64,000 bases of DNA from an uncultured Tenacibaculum sp. (GTDB lineage: Bacteria; Bacteroidota; Bacteroidia; Flavobacteriales; Flavobacteriaceae), in NCBI GenBank assembly GCA_947498055.1, contig CANMJA010000021.1, positions 1-64,000 of the forward strand. Reading direction: 5' to 3'. Positions 18,352 to 27,394 of this stretch are shown here, piece after piece (position 1 is the stretch's first letter; each line of letters opens with the position of its first letter). The translations under genes and the position numbers were made by a program. The notes below the pieces were generated by a model. That model had not been told where the DNA came from and made no database searches. It saw nothing but the letters and a program-made list of their open reading frames with translations.

Positions 18352-19032
18352 ATGAAAACATTGAAATTTATAGCGCCAGTTGCAATAGCTCTATTTACAT
18401 TAGGAAATGTAAACGCTCAAAAACTAAAATCTTTTGGTAGTTCTATTGAAAAGAAAATAGGGTTTGTTAAGAAAAAAGTTCCTTACACAGATGTTGTTAG
18501 TTATTTAGGATATGCAGCACCAAATACAGAAGATGAAGTTAAAAATGGAAAGAAGTTTTATTACATTTATGTATGGGTACCTGCAGTTGCACCAGAATTA
18601 GGATTAAGAATGATGTCACCAGCCAAGAATGCAAAGGTGAAAAATGCAATTAAAGGTAAAACATTTGATGCAAATGCAAAGTCAGAAGATTATTTTGATA
18701 CATATATAACATTAGAAAGATCAGATATTTTAACAAAAGATAAAGTAAAAGATGCGGCTTCAGCTTCATGGACAGTTTTAGCTAGAAATGACGATAGTGG
18801 AGAAATGCCAAAACAACCAAGTGGAAGAAAATATAATTCTTTATTAAGATATAAGAGTAAAACAGGAGATCCTTTAAAGGCACTTACAAGGGGACTATAT
18901 AGAGTAGGGTTTACTACATACAAAAAGGGGGAAGTAAAAGGAACTTTTGTAGCTCAAATAGGATCACCTGTTAAATTACCAGGAGTGGTAATGGCAAAAA
19001 GTATTGAGGAATTGTTAGCTCAAATGAATTAG
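18352..19032 (+). CDS. LipL32-like secreted surface protein
   Basis: From the chosen ATG the product has 226 residues with a signal peptide (cleavage near NVNAQ). I chose this start because a perfect -7 promoter element covers the earlier candidates. The mature part resembles LipL32, the major outer-membrane lipoprotein of Leptospira. Blocks that correspond by eye are YYIYVWVPAVAPELGLRMMS, YFDTYITLERSD, KYNSLLRYK and RGLYRVGFTTYKKGEVKGTF with VAQIG. Unlike LipL32 there is no lipobox Cys, and the acidic Asp-rich loop is mostly absent. LipL32 binds calcium and host matrix proteins; the role here is unknown. The gene is monocistronic. Confidence 0.82.
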   Translation: MKTLKFIAPVAIALFTLGNVNAQKLKSFGSSIEKKIGFVKKKVPYTDVVSYLGYAAPNTEDEVKNGKKFYYIYVWVPAVAPELGLRMMSPAKNAKVKNAIKGKTFDANAKSEDYFDTYITLERSDILTKDKVKDAASASWTVLARNDDSGEMPKQPSGRKYNSLLRYKSKTGDPLKALTRGLYRVGFTTYKKGEVKGTFVAQIGSPVKLPGVVMAKSIEELLAQMN

Positions 19033-19078
19033 TTTTTTTAAGTTAATTTCGATTACTTATTTTTTATTAGTTTTAGAC

Positions 19079-19118
19079 AAAGGGTATCTTTTTATAGGTA
19101 CCCTTTCCTTTTTTATAA
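19079..19118 (+). terminator. Terminator of the LipL32-like gene
   Basis: AAAGGGTA (19079-19086) pairs with TACCCTTT (19099-19106), then a T-rich tract follows. Confidence 0.75.
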
Positions 19119-19230
19119 ATTGAATAACAATAATCGAAATAAGGTTAACACTATTTTTTTATTAGATAGAAAAGAAATTCGATGGTTAAAATAAGTTGAA
19201 TCGTTATAATTGCCTTGCTTTTTTAATCCT

Positions 19231-19274
19231 AAAAAATCGCTACATCTCTTATCTTATAAGAAATGTAGCGATTT
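19231..19274 (-). terminator. Terminator of the minus-strand peptide/ridA transcript
   Basis: A 12-bp perfect stem AAATCGCTACAT (19234-19245) / ATGTAGCGATTT (19263-19274) lies downstream of the small minus-strand gene at 19429. On that strand it is followed by a T-run (plus-strand A-run 19231-19236). Confidence 0.7.
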
Positions 19275-19428
19275 ACCCTGCTAATTATCATATAAAAATA
19301 CAATTTGAAATCAATTCACAACTAAAGCTGAAAGAGATAAAGTAAAGTTAGACCTGCGAATTATCATACTTCGGCTGTCGCTCAGTATAAACTGCAAAAT
19401 ACAGTTTGAAACAGTAAAGATGAAAACA

Positions 19429-19548
19429 TTAAAATAGTTGTTTTCTTAATTTATTAGGTTGTGTTCTGTCAATATCTCCAACCTCTTGCGCTCCACCATA
19501 AATAGAAATCAATTGTTCTTTAGTTAATTCTTTAAAATTTTCAAACAT
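19429..19548 (-). CDS. Short double-glycine leader peptide gene
   Basis: A 39-codon frame encodes a peptide beginning MFENFKELTKEQLISIYGGA. The first 19 residues look like a bacteriocin-type double-glycine leader (hydrophobic residues in the pattern F..L....L..IYGG), which would be cleaved after GG by a peptidase-containing ABC transporter. The remaining 20 residues (AQEVGDIDRTQPNKLRKQLF) have no Cys and could be a mature signal or antimicrobial peptide. It lies 24 bp downstream of ridA on the same strand. No transporter or maturase is nearby. Too short for most gene callers; assigned by motif only. Confidence 0.55.
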   Translation of the reverse strand: MFENFKELTKEQLISIYGGAQEVGDIDRTQPNKLRKQLF

Positions 19549-19572
19549 GGTATTAAAATATAAGTTTATACA

Positions 19573-19953
19573 CTATTTAATAGCAATCATGCTAATTTCT
19601 ACATTAACAAACTTTGGAAGATTGGCAACTTCAACAGTTTCTCTGGCAGGTGCATTTTTTTCATCAAAATAAGTAGCATATACTTCATTAATAGCAGAAA
19701 AATTATGCATATCAGATATAAAAATAGAAGTTTTAACCACATTTTCAAAAGACATTTCAGCTTCATTTAAAACTGCTTTCATGTTTTCTAGTACTTGTTT
19801 TGTTTCTTGCTTTATATCTCCTAAAACTAACTCTCCCGTTTCAGGATCTAAAGCTATTTGTCCAGATGTATATAACGTATTTCCACTTAATACAGCCTGA
19901 TTATAAGGGCCAATAGGAGCAGGTGCTTTACTAGTATTAATTATTTTTTTCAT
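19573..19953 (-). CDS. ridA: RidA family reactive intermediate deaminase
   Basis: This 126-residue cytoplasmic protein of the YjgF/YER057c/UK114 family hydrolyses reactive enamine/imine intermediates from PLP enzymes such as serine/threonine dehydratase. Conserved positions visible are APAPIGPYNQAVLSGNTLYT (residues 10-29), SGQIALDPETGEL, and PARETVEVANLPKFVNVEIS with the Arg that binds the substrate carboxylate. Length is exactly typical. It is expressed from the minus strand and followed by the short peptide gene. Confidence 0.95.
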   Translation of the reverse strand: MKKIINTSKAPAPIGPYNQAVLSGNTLYTSGQIALDPETGELVLGDIKQETKQVLENMKAVLNEAEMSFENVVKTSIFISDMHNFSAINEVYATYFDEKNAPARETVEVANLPKFVNVEISMIAIK

Positions 19954-20064
19954 AATAGTTATTGTGATTTATTTAGATATAAAAGGTTTGTTTTTTGTGT
20001 GTAAAAAATAATGTTTTATTAAGTTAGTATAAACATAAAGAAAATAAATTTACTAACTACTAAC

Positions 20065-22773
20065 TTAAAACAAACGTCTATCGGGTGGCTGTCTTTTATC
20101 CCATTTTAAGTCACTTAACATAGATGATTTAACACCGATAAAGAAATTATAAGAGGTAAAATTACCAAAAGGCACCCAATTAAAATTAAAACGCCAACTA
20201 TCTAAATCTCTAGAAAAATTCATGGTAGTATAAGAAAAAGCACCGTTTTTTATGTCGTAAGAAGATCTAAAACCAACTTTCCATTTAGGAGTTAAATCGA
20301 TACTTCCGTTAAAACCTACAGTATGATTTTGAATACCAATATTTCTAATGCCATTATTACTATAGTTTGCAGAATATACAAAACTTAAATTCCAAGGAAC
20401 TTTAGCCTTATATAAATCGGCAGTTTTTTCTTCAGGTTCTTTTTGATTATTTGGTATTTGATTATGAAAACCATTAGTAGGATTTACATCAGAACCAAAA
20501 ACATCTGGCGGATTATTAGGATTGTTTTTGTTTTTATCTTTTTTATCTCCTTCTTTTTTTTCTTCAAAATCTTTATTCGAAAAGCTATAATTTGCTGTTA
20601 AAGTAGCATTACTTAGCCTAAACAAAGACTTATTAAATTTGTCTATTCGTATTCCATCAGAATTTACTTGGTAAGGATCTAAGCTACCAGAGAGGTTTAC
20701 AGACATTTTATTTTTAAAAAGTTGTGTTCCGGTAGAAAAACTAACATTACTCCATCGTAAACTATCTCTAGCTATATTATAACTAGTACTAAAGTTTAAA
20801 TTGTTAAGAAGTGTAATTTTTTTGTCCTCTTCATCACTATCTGGGTCTTTGGGCTTTACTTTGGCTTCAAAAACATTATTAACACTAAAACTTACCAAAT
20901 TAGAAACGCCACTACCAGGAACTCCATAGATACCGTTTTCAAAAGGAGTGTAGGTAATAATATCTCCAGGAGAAGGACTTCTTCTAACCCTTTCTTCAAA
21001 TTCAGCGGCAAAATTAGGTCTGTAACTCCAAGATATAGAAGGTCTTATTGTGTGTCTAATAGCTTTTAATCTCCCTTTTTTAAAGTTAAAAGTACCATAT
21101 ATATTTGTACTCATAGAAACTCCAAAGCTATATTCATTAAATCGTGTAAAACCTCCAATAGTATCGTTTACAGCAGCACCAAAAGTACCATTAGAATTTT
21201 CTACACTAGGATCGTAGCGTTTCTTTATTTTATCAAAATACCAAACATCTTTATAGTTAAGATTCGGAGAAAGTGTAAAATATTTAAAAGCTTTTATATT
21301 GGTGTTGGTACTAAGAGTATGCTGAATACCAGATCTAGCACCATCAAACATTTTTCCTGTTAAAAAATTTTCTTCATTGGTTCTAATTCTTTGTTCTCCT
21401 TGCATACTATAGTTTAGCCCTATTTTCTGTATCGGATTTTTCTTTACTCCACCTTTTCCTGTAAAAGGATATATTCTATCCATATTTACTTGTAAACTTG
21501 GTAGAGTCATATTAATAACATCGTTACCAGAGTTTTGATTGTGCGACATGGTGACTGTCATGTTAAAAGGAGTACCTACGAATTTTTTATAATAACTAAT
21601 AGAAGAATTAAATGAATTAGTTAATCTTTGATTTTGATCTATTTCATTTAAAGATTGCCTAAAAAACTGACTACTACTACTTATATTTACTCTTGCTGAT
21701 AAATTAGAGTTTGGACTTGATTTAGAATCTTGTCTATGATTCCAAGATAAATTATAATTAGAAGCTTTTGAAAAATCACTAAAACCAGGAATACTGGTGG
21801 TTAAGTTCTGAAATCTGAAATTCAAATTTCCAGAAAACTTATATCTAACATTGTAGTTTGAGTTAAAGTTAACAGCCCAACTACCATTAGAATATACATC
21901 TCCAGTTGTTTGAAGATCAAAATAATCACTAAGTGCAAAGTAGTATCCTCCATTTTGTAAGAAAAAACCTTGCTGATTATTATCTCCCCATGACGGAATT
22001 ATAAAACCAGAAGTTCGCTCTTGGGTTAATGGAAAATAAGCAAAAGGAAGATACAAAGGAGTTGGAACGTCTGCAATTACTAAATTACTAGCACCTACAA
22101 TAATTTTTTTACCAGGCACTAGTTTTGCCTTACTAGTAGCGATGTGATAATCTGGATTTTTCTTTTTAGAGGTAGTAAAACGTAAGTTTCTCATGTAAAT
22201 AGTAGAATCGTTAACTCGCTTAGTTTTTTCACCATAAGTTATCATTTCTCCTTGCACAGTTTTAATACCATAAATTAAAGCTTTTTCAGTTTTAAAGTTG
22301 AAAAGAATAGAATCTTGTTCTGTTTCTTGACTTCCTTGTTTAAAAATAGGTCTTTGTACATAACCAGTACTATCTTTTATACCAGTAGCATAAACAGTAT
22401 TTTTTATGTAGTTAATAATTATTTTACCAGCTTTTAAATCGATATCGCCATAAACTACTCTGGCTTTGTTATACAGGGTAATTGTTTTGTCTTTTGCATT
22501 CTGTATTGTATAATCTTCTGCATCATGTGTAATAGTATATTCTATTACTTCTTTAGGTTTTATAATAGAATCTGTAGGAATAGAATCTTTTTTTACAGGA
22601 AGTATTGATTTTTTTTCAAGGGTTGAATTGGCTTTTTTTTGAAGCACTTTTACAGAGTCTTTCTTAGTGATAGACTGCTCCGGAATGCCTTCTTTTTTGT
22701 TTTCTTGAGCACTACTCATTTGAAAACAAAAAAGAAATATAATTAAAAGTATGTATAATGAATTTGCTTTCAA
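20065..22773 (-). CDS. lptD: LPS-assembly protein LptD (Bacteroidetes type)
   Basis: The 902-residue outer-membrane protein is predicted to place lipopolysaccharide in the outer leaflet. A signal peptide (residues 1-22) is followed by an OstA/LptA-like jellyroll (about residues 85-235) with repeated NYIKNTVYATGIKDS-type strands. A C-terminal 26-strand-type barrel (about 240-902) has many alternating aromatic segments and ends in an aromatic strand near the C-terminus. A low-complexity Asn/Asp/Pro/Lys loop near residues 755-800 is likely extracellular. It is divergent from the amidase gene across 89 bp. Confidence 0.88.
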   Translation of the reverse strand: MKANSLYILLIIFLFCFQMSSAQENKKEGIPEQSITKKDSVKVLQKKANSTLEKKSILPVKKDSIPTDSIIKPKEVIEYTITHDAEDYTIQNAKDKTITLYNKARVVYGDIDLKAGKIIINYIKNTVYATGIKDSTGYVQRPIFKQGSQETEQDSILFNFKTEKALIYGIKTVQGEMITYGEKTKRVNDSTIYMRNLRFTTSKKKNPDYHIATSKAKLVPGKKIIVGASNLVIADVPTPLYLPFAYFPLTQERTSGFIIPSWGDNNQQGFFLQNGGYYFALSDYFDLQTTGDVYSNGSWAVNFNSNYNVRYKFSGNLNFRFQNLTTSIPGFSDFSKASNYNLSWNHRQDSKSSPNSNLSARVNISSSSQFFRQSLNEIDQNQRLTNSFNSSISYYKKFVGTPFNMTVTMSHNQNSGNDVINMTLPSLQVNMDRIYPFTGKGGVKKNPIQKIGLNYSMQGEQRIRTNEENFLTGKMFDGARSGIQHTLSTNTNIKAFKYFTLSPNLNYKDVWYFDKIKKRYDPSVENSNGTFGAAVNDTIGGFTRFNEYSFGVSMSTNIYGTFNFKKGRLKAIRHTIRPSISWSYRPNFAAEFEERVRRSPSPGDIITYTPFENGIYGVPGSGVSNLVSFSVNNVFEAKVKPKDPDSDEEDKKITLLNNLNFSTSYNIARDSLRWSNVSFSTGTQLFKNKMSVNLSGSLDPYQVNSDGIRIDKFNKSLFRLSNATLTANYSFSNKDFEEKKEGDKKDKNKNNPNNPPDVFGSDVNPTNGFHNQIPNNQKEPEEKTADLYKAKVPWNLSFVYSANYSNNGIRNIGIQNHTVGFNGSIDLTPKWKVGFRSSYDIKNGAFSYTTMNFSRDLDSWRFNFNWVPFGNFTSYNFFIGVKSSMLSDLKWDKRQPPDRRLF

Positions 22774-22862
22774 TTTGATAAATGCTATTTTTGTGGATAA
22801 AAGTATGGCTCAATATTTGAAGCACCAAATGCTAAAGAGCCAAAATTAGTTAAATTTTATTA

Positions 22863-24224
22863 ATGCAAATCTTAAAATTCCGCAAATATAATATTAATAG
22901 TGCAACTTCAGTTTGTATACTATTCCTATTATTCACAGTTTTCAGTATTTCAAATATTTATGCGCAAAAAAAATATACCGTTGTATTAGATGCAGGGCAT
23001 GGAGGAAAAGATCCTGGTAATTTAGGAAATGGATATAAGGAGTCTAAAATAGCGTTAAAAGTTATTTTACAGATTGGAAAATTATTAAAAAACAATAATG
23101 ACGATATAAAAGTAATTTACACAAGAAGTAAAGATGTTTTTGTGGAATTACATAATAGAGCAAAAATTGCAAATGATAATAATGCAGATTTATTTGTATC
23201 TGTTCATTGTGATTCTTACAGAAAACCCAAAGCACACGGAGCAGGTACTTTTGTTTTAGGTTTAAGCGGTAATAAGGAGAATTTAGAAATAGCTAAAAGA
23301 GAAAATGCAGTAATTAAATTTGAGGATAATTATAAGAAAAATTATGACTATGATCCCGACTCGCCAGAATCTGTAATAAGTTTATCTATGTTACAAGAAG
23401 AGAATTTAGATGAAAGTTTAGCCTTTGCAGATTTGGTGCAAAATAATTTTTCATTAGTTAAAAGATACGATAGAAGTGTAAAGCAAAATAATTTTCTAGT
23501 ATTGCGAGAAACAGTAATGCCTAGTGTTTTAATTGAATTAGGTTTTTTAACAAACAAAGCAGAAGGTAGGTTTTTAAATTCTAAAGCAGGACAATTAAGA
23601 ATGGCTAAGGCTATAGCAACATCAATAGAAAAGTATTTTGAACAGCAAAAATTAAATGTAGTAGGAAATAAAAAAAGAATAGCAAAAAGTACAAACAAAA
23701 AGATAACAACCCAAACAAAAAGAGAAGTAGTTTATCAAAGAGTAAAAAAAGAACCTATAAAAGATAAGGATGTACAAAAGAAAAAAATAGTAGAAGTAAC
23801 TCCTAAAAAAAATAAAAAGAAGCCTGTAATTGTAGAAAAGAAAAAAGAGAAACCTAAAAAAATAACAGCTACTTTAACAAAACCAGAGGTTAAAACACCA
23901 AAAAAGGTTGTAGAAAAAGTAGTGAAAACAGAAAAAGTAAGTCCGAAAAAAAGTATTCAAAATTCAATAATCGAGTTTAAAGTACAAATAGCAGCATCGA
24001 GAGAATATTTAACGGACGATAATTTTAATTTTAGAGGTTTAGAAGATGTAGAAGTACTTGTTATAGACGATTACTTTAAATACTACTATGGAAGTTCATC
24101 CAATTTAGCAGAAACAAAAAGAAATTTAAAGATAGCAAAAAAAGCAGGACATAAAGGGTGTTTTATCGTAGCTTTTGAAAATGGAGAGAAAATTTCAATT
24201 CGAGAAGCTTTAAGAAAAAGATAA
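22863..24224 (+). CDS. N-acetylmuramoyl-L-alanine amidase with SPOR-like C-terminus
   Basis: The 453-residue exported enzyme cleaves the bond between muramic acid and the stem peptide. A signal peptide (residues 15-35) precedes an Amidase_3 domain with the zinc ligands in VVLDAGHGGKDPG (His), GYKESKIAL (Glu), and SVHCDSYR (His); the catalytic Glu lies in VLIELGFLTN. A strongly basic Lys/Pro/Thr-rich linker spans about residues 265-365. The last 80 residues (EFKVQIAASREYL onward) resemble a SPOR domain that binds denuded glycan. It heads a rightward run with mlaD. Confidence 0.92.
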   Translation: MQILKFRKYNINSATSVCILFLLFTVFSISNIYAQKKYTVVLDAGHGGKDPGNLGNGYKESKIALKVILQIGKLLKNNNDDIKVIYTRSKDVFVELHNRAKIANDNNADLFVSVHCDSYRKPKAHGAGTFVLGLSGNKENLEIAKRENAVIKFEDNYKKNYDYDPDSPESVISLSMLQEENLDESLAFADLVQNNFSLVKRYDRSVKQNNFLVLRETVMPSVLIELGFLTNKAEGRFLNSKAGQLRMAKAIATSIEKYFEQQKLNVVGNKKRIAKSTNKKITTQTKREVVYQRVKKEPIKDKDVQKKKIVEVTPKKNKKKPVIVEKKKEKPKKITATLTKPEVKTPKKVVEKVVKTEKVSPKKSIQNSIIEFKVQIAASREYLTDDNFNFRGLEDVEVLVIDDYFKYYYGSSSNLAETKRNLKIAKKAGHKGCFIVAFENGEKISIREALRKR

Positions 24225-24291
24225 TTTAGAAAAAATCTAATATAATCTCCCAAAAATAATTAGTAATTTCGTTCTTCGTTAATCTTTGTCT

Positions 24292-25257
24292 ATGTCGAAA
24301 GAACTTAAAACAGGAATTGTAGCATTAATAATAATAGCCCTAGGAGTTTGGGGGTATAACTTTTTGAAAGGACAAAATGTTTTTAGTCCAACTTCACGTT
24401 ACTTTTTTGTTGAATATAAAAATATTAATGGTTTAAATGAAGCAAGTGTTGTTACCATAAATGGTTTACAAGTAGGTAAAGTAGATCAAATAACCTTTAA
24501 TCAGAAATCAGATAAGAGGGGAACATTATTAGTAAAAATGTCTCTGAATGATGATTTTCAATTTTCAAAAAAAAGTATTGCTAAAATATATTCAGCAGGC
24601 TTAATGGGAGGACAAAATCTAGCAATTATTCCAAACTATGAAGGAGAAATGGCTGTTTCAGGCGATTATTTACAAGGCGATATAGAATCAGATTTATTCT
24701 CTTCTGTAGGTGAAAAACTAAATCCAATTCAAGCAAAAGTAGAAAATGTATTAGTACATGTAGATTCTTTAGTAACTGGTTTAAATCAAACTTTAGATAA
24801 AGAAGCAAGGCAGAGTTTAAATAATACAATTATAGGTTTTGAATCTACTATGAAAAGAGTAAATTCTATGCTGTTTTCTATGAATAAGTTGTTGGCAGAT
24901 AATAAAATGAATATTGATGAAACGGTAGCCAACACAAAGAAAATAACAGAAAACTTTTCAAAAGTATCTGAAGATTTAGTAAAAGCAGACATAGGAGCTA
25001 CTATTAAAAAGTTAGAAACAACTGTTAATAATGTAAATGGTTTAGTTGCTGGAATTAAAAATGGTAAAGGAACAGTAGGGAAGTTAATGACAGATGAGAA
25101 ACTGTATACCAATCTTACAAATGCTAGCAAAGAAATGGAAGAATTACTAAGAGAAATGAAACTAAACCCAAAAAGGTTTGTACATTTTTCTTTGTTTGGT
25201 AAAAAACCTAAGCCTTACAATAAAGATAGTAATCAAAAGAATATGAGTAATCAATAA
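24292..25257 (+). CDS. MlaD/MCE domain lipid-transport protein
   Basis: Read from ATG at 24292 (a TTG six bases earlier is in frame but less likely), this 321-residue protein has one N-terminal membrane helix (about residues 7-23). An MCE domain follows (about residues 38-115, with EYKNINGLNEASVVTINGLQ and the SAGLMGGQNLAI loop), then a long alpha-helical tail. Such proteins form hexameric tunnels carrying phospholipids across the periplasm. No MlaE or MlaF is in the window. The stop overlaps the next start by one base (TAATG), so translation is coupled. Confidence 0.88.
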   Translation: MSKELKTGIVALIIIALGVWGYNFLKGQNVFSPTSRYFFVEYKNINGLNEASVVTINGLQVGKVDQITFNQKSDKRGTLLVKMSLNDDFQFSKKSIAKIYSAGLMGGQNLAIIPNYEGEMAVSGDYLQGDIESDLFSSVGEKLNPIQAKVENVLVHVDSLVTGLNQTLDKEARQSLNNTIIGFESTMKRVNSMLFSMNKLLADNKMNIDETVANTKKITENFSKVSEDLVKADIGATIKKLETTVNNVNGLVAGIKNGKGTVGKLMTDEKLYTNLTNASKEMEELLREMKLNPKRFVHFSLFGKKPKPYNKDSNQKNMSNQ

Positions 25258-25856
25258 TGAGTTGGATAGAAGTAATTTCTTTTGAAAAAGCAAAAGGTAA
25301 ATTAAAGAGATTATACGAAAAGGTTACCGGGCCAGATAATAATGTAGATAATATTATGGGGGTTCATAGCTTAAGACCACACACCATGGTTGGTCATATG
25401 GCTATTTATAAAAATGTTTTACATCATAGTGATAATACATTACCAAAATGGTTTTTAGAAACCATAGGAGTATATGTTAGTATGCTTAATAATTGTGAGT
25501 ATTGTGTAGATCATCATTTCGAAGGATTAAAAAGATTGCTAAAAGAGGATGAGAAAGCAGTAGAAATAAGAAAAAGCTTAGAAGAGCATTCCTACGATTA
25601 TTTTAAGGAATCATTTAAAGAAGCATTACAATATGCAAAAGAATTAACTTTAAAACCTTCTGAATTACAAAAAGAGGTAATTGAAAAGTTAAAAAGAAAA
25701 GGTTTAACAGATGGTGAAATATTGGAGATTAATCAAGTAGTTAGCTATTTTAATTATGCCAATAGAACCGTTTTAGGACTAGGAGTAAATACCGAAGGAG
25801 ATATTTTAGGCTTATCACCTAATAGCTCTGATGGAGATAATTGGAAACATCAATAA
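25257..25856 (+). CDS. AhpD-like / carboxymuconolactone decarboxylase family protein
   Basis: The 199-residue all-helical protein belongs to the peroxidase-related AhpD-like group. The redox motif CEYCVDHH near residue 82 has both Cys and the downstream His pair, so a thiol peroxidase or alkylhydroperoxidase activity is likely. The C-terminal VSYFNYANRTVLGLGV helix is typical of the family. It overlaps the mlaD-like stop by one base and is followed 14 bp later by an Fe-S protein gene. Confidence 0.88.
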   Translation: MSWIEVISFEKAKGKLKRLYEKVTGPDNNVDNIMGVHSLRPHTMVGHMAIYKNVLHHSDNTLPKWFLETIGVYVSMLNNCEYCVDHHFEGLKRLLKEDEKAVEIRKSLEEHSYDYFKESFKEALQYAKELTLKPSELQKEVIEKLKRKGLTDGEILEINQVVSYFNYANRTVLGLGVNTEGDILGLSPNSSDGDNWKHQ

Positions 25857-25870
25857 ACTAACAATAACAA

Positions 25871-27220
25871 ATGGAGAAATACGTACCAAACATCTTTTTT
25901 GCAATCATTTTAATAGCAGGAATAGGTTATTTCGTAATGAATGTTCGAAAGCTAATACGAAATATTAAGCTAGGTAAAGATGTAGATAGAACAGATAGAA
26001 AACCTGAACGATGGAAAAACATGGCTAAAATTGCTTTAGGGCAGTATAAAATGGTTCGCAGACCTGTATCAGGAATTTTACATGTGGTTGTTTACATAGG
26101 GTTTATTTTAATAAACATGGAAGTTCTCGAAATCGTTATAGATGGTTTATTCGGAACACACAGAATATTTGGAGAACCTTTAGGTGGTTTTTATAATTTT
26201 TTAATAGGAAATTTTGAGGTTTTAGCCTTTCTGGTATTAGTTGCTGTTATTGTATTCTGGTTTAGAAGAAATATAGAGCAAGTAAAACGTTTTTTGAGTA
26301 AAGAAATGGAAGGTTGGCCAAAAAATGACGGTAATATTATTTTGTATTTCGAAATAGTATTAATGACTTTGTTTTTAGTAATGAATGCTGCTGATTATCA
26401 ATTACAGGTACTAGGAGTGGAACATTATGCAAAAGAATCTGGTATTGTCGGGTCTTTCCCAATAAGTAGTTGGTTAGTTTTACCATTTATAGAAAATTAT
26501 TCTACAGAGGCATTAATCCTAATTGAGCGTACTTCTTGGTGGTTGCATATTACTGGGATTTTGGTATTCTTAAACTATTTATACTATTCAAAACATTTGC
26601 ATATTTTATTAGCTTTTCCTAACACGTACTTTGCAAATTTGAAGCCTAAAGGACAGCTTACAAATTTAGAATCGGTAACCAATGAGGTTAAAATGATGAT
26701 GGACCCAGATGCGGATCCTTATGCAATGCCAGCAGATGGAGCTGAAGACGAAGTGCCAGAAAAATTTGGAGCTTCAGATGTAACTGATTTAAATTGGGTA
26801 CAGTTAATGAACTCATATACTTGTACAGAATGTGGAAGATGTACTTCTTCTTGTCCGGCTAATTTAACAGGAAAAAAATTATCGCCTCGTAAAATTATGA
26901 TGGATACTCGTGATCGTTTAGAAGAAGTAGGTAAAAACATAGACGAAAATAATGGAGAGTTTAAGCCAGACGGAAAGCAATTATTAGACGATTATATTAC
27001 TCGTGAGGAATTATGGGCGTGTACAAGTTGTAATGCTTGTGTTCAAGAGTGTCCTATAGGTATCGACCCACTGTCTATTATTATGGATATGCGTAGGTAT
27101 TTAGTAATGGAAGAATCTGCAGCACCACAAGAACTAAACATGATGATGACTAACATCGAGAACAATGGAGCACCTTGGCAGTACAGCCAAATGGATAGAT
27201 TAAACTGGAAAGACGAATAA
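25871..27220 (+). CDS. Membrane-anchored 4Fe-4S protein, heterodisulfide-reductase-like
   Basis: The 449-residue protein has about five transmembrane helices in its first 260 residues, with His residues suited to heme (LHVVVYIGF, WWLHITGILVF). Two [4Fe-4S] motifs follow, CTECGRCTSSCP near residue 317 and CTSCNACVQECP near 383. It resembles the cytochrome b plus ferredoxin subunit of HdrDE- or GlpC/LutB-type complexes. With the CCG-domain protein encoded downstream it may form a membrane oxidoreductase feeding electrons to menaquinone (inference). Confidence 0.85.
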   Translation: MEKYVPNIFFAIILIAGIGYFVMNVRKLIRNIKLGKDVDRTDRKPERWKNMAKIALGQYKMVRRPVSGILHVVVYIGFILINMEVLEIVIDGLFGTHRIFGEPLGGFYNFLIGNFEVLAFLVLVAVIVFWFRRNIEQVKRFLSKEMEGWPKNDGNIILYFEIVLMTLFLVMNAADYQLQVLGVEHYAKESGIVGSFPISSWLVLPFIENYSTEALILIERTSWWLHITGILVFLNYLYYSKHLHILLAFPNTYFANLKPKGQLTNLESVTNEVKMMMDPDADPYAMPADGAEDEVPEKFGASDVTDLNWVQLMNSYTCTECGRCTSSCPANLTGKKLSPRKIMMDTRDRLEEVGKNIDENNGEFKPDGKQLLDDYITREELWACTSCNACVQECPIGIDPLSIIMDMRRYLVMEESAAPQELNMMMTNIENNGAPWQYSQMDRLNWKDE

Positions 27221-27394
27221 TATTAATGTAACAATTAATTAATTTGAAAGTGTAACAATTTTCAATGCGAGTAATTTTTCAAAAAAATAGATGGTGTAAA
27301 AACCTAAAAGAAGCAATTATTAATTTATAATTATGAATTGAATACAGTAAAAAATGTAATTTGTAATTCGTAATTCCAAAATTTAAAATTAATT

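Noticed and set aside
27221..27394. Possible small gene between the two Fe-S protein genes
   Set aside because: All frames are broken quickly; the sequence is AT-rich with imperfect short repeats only.
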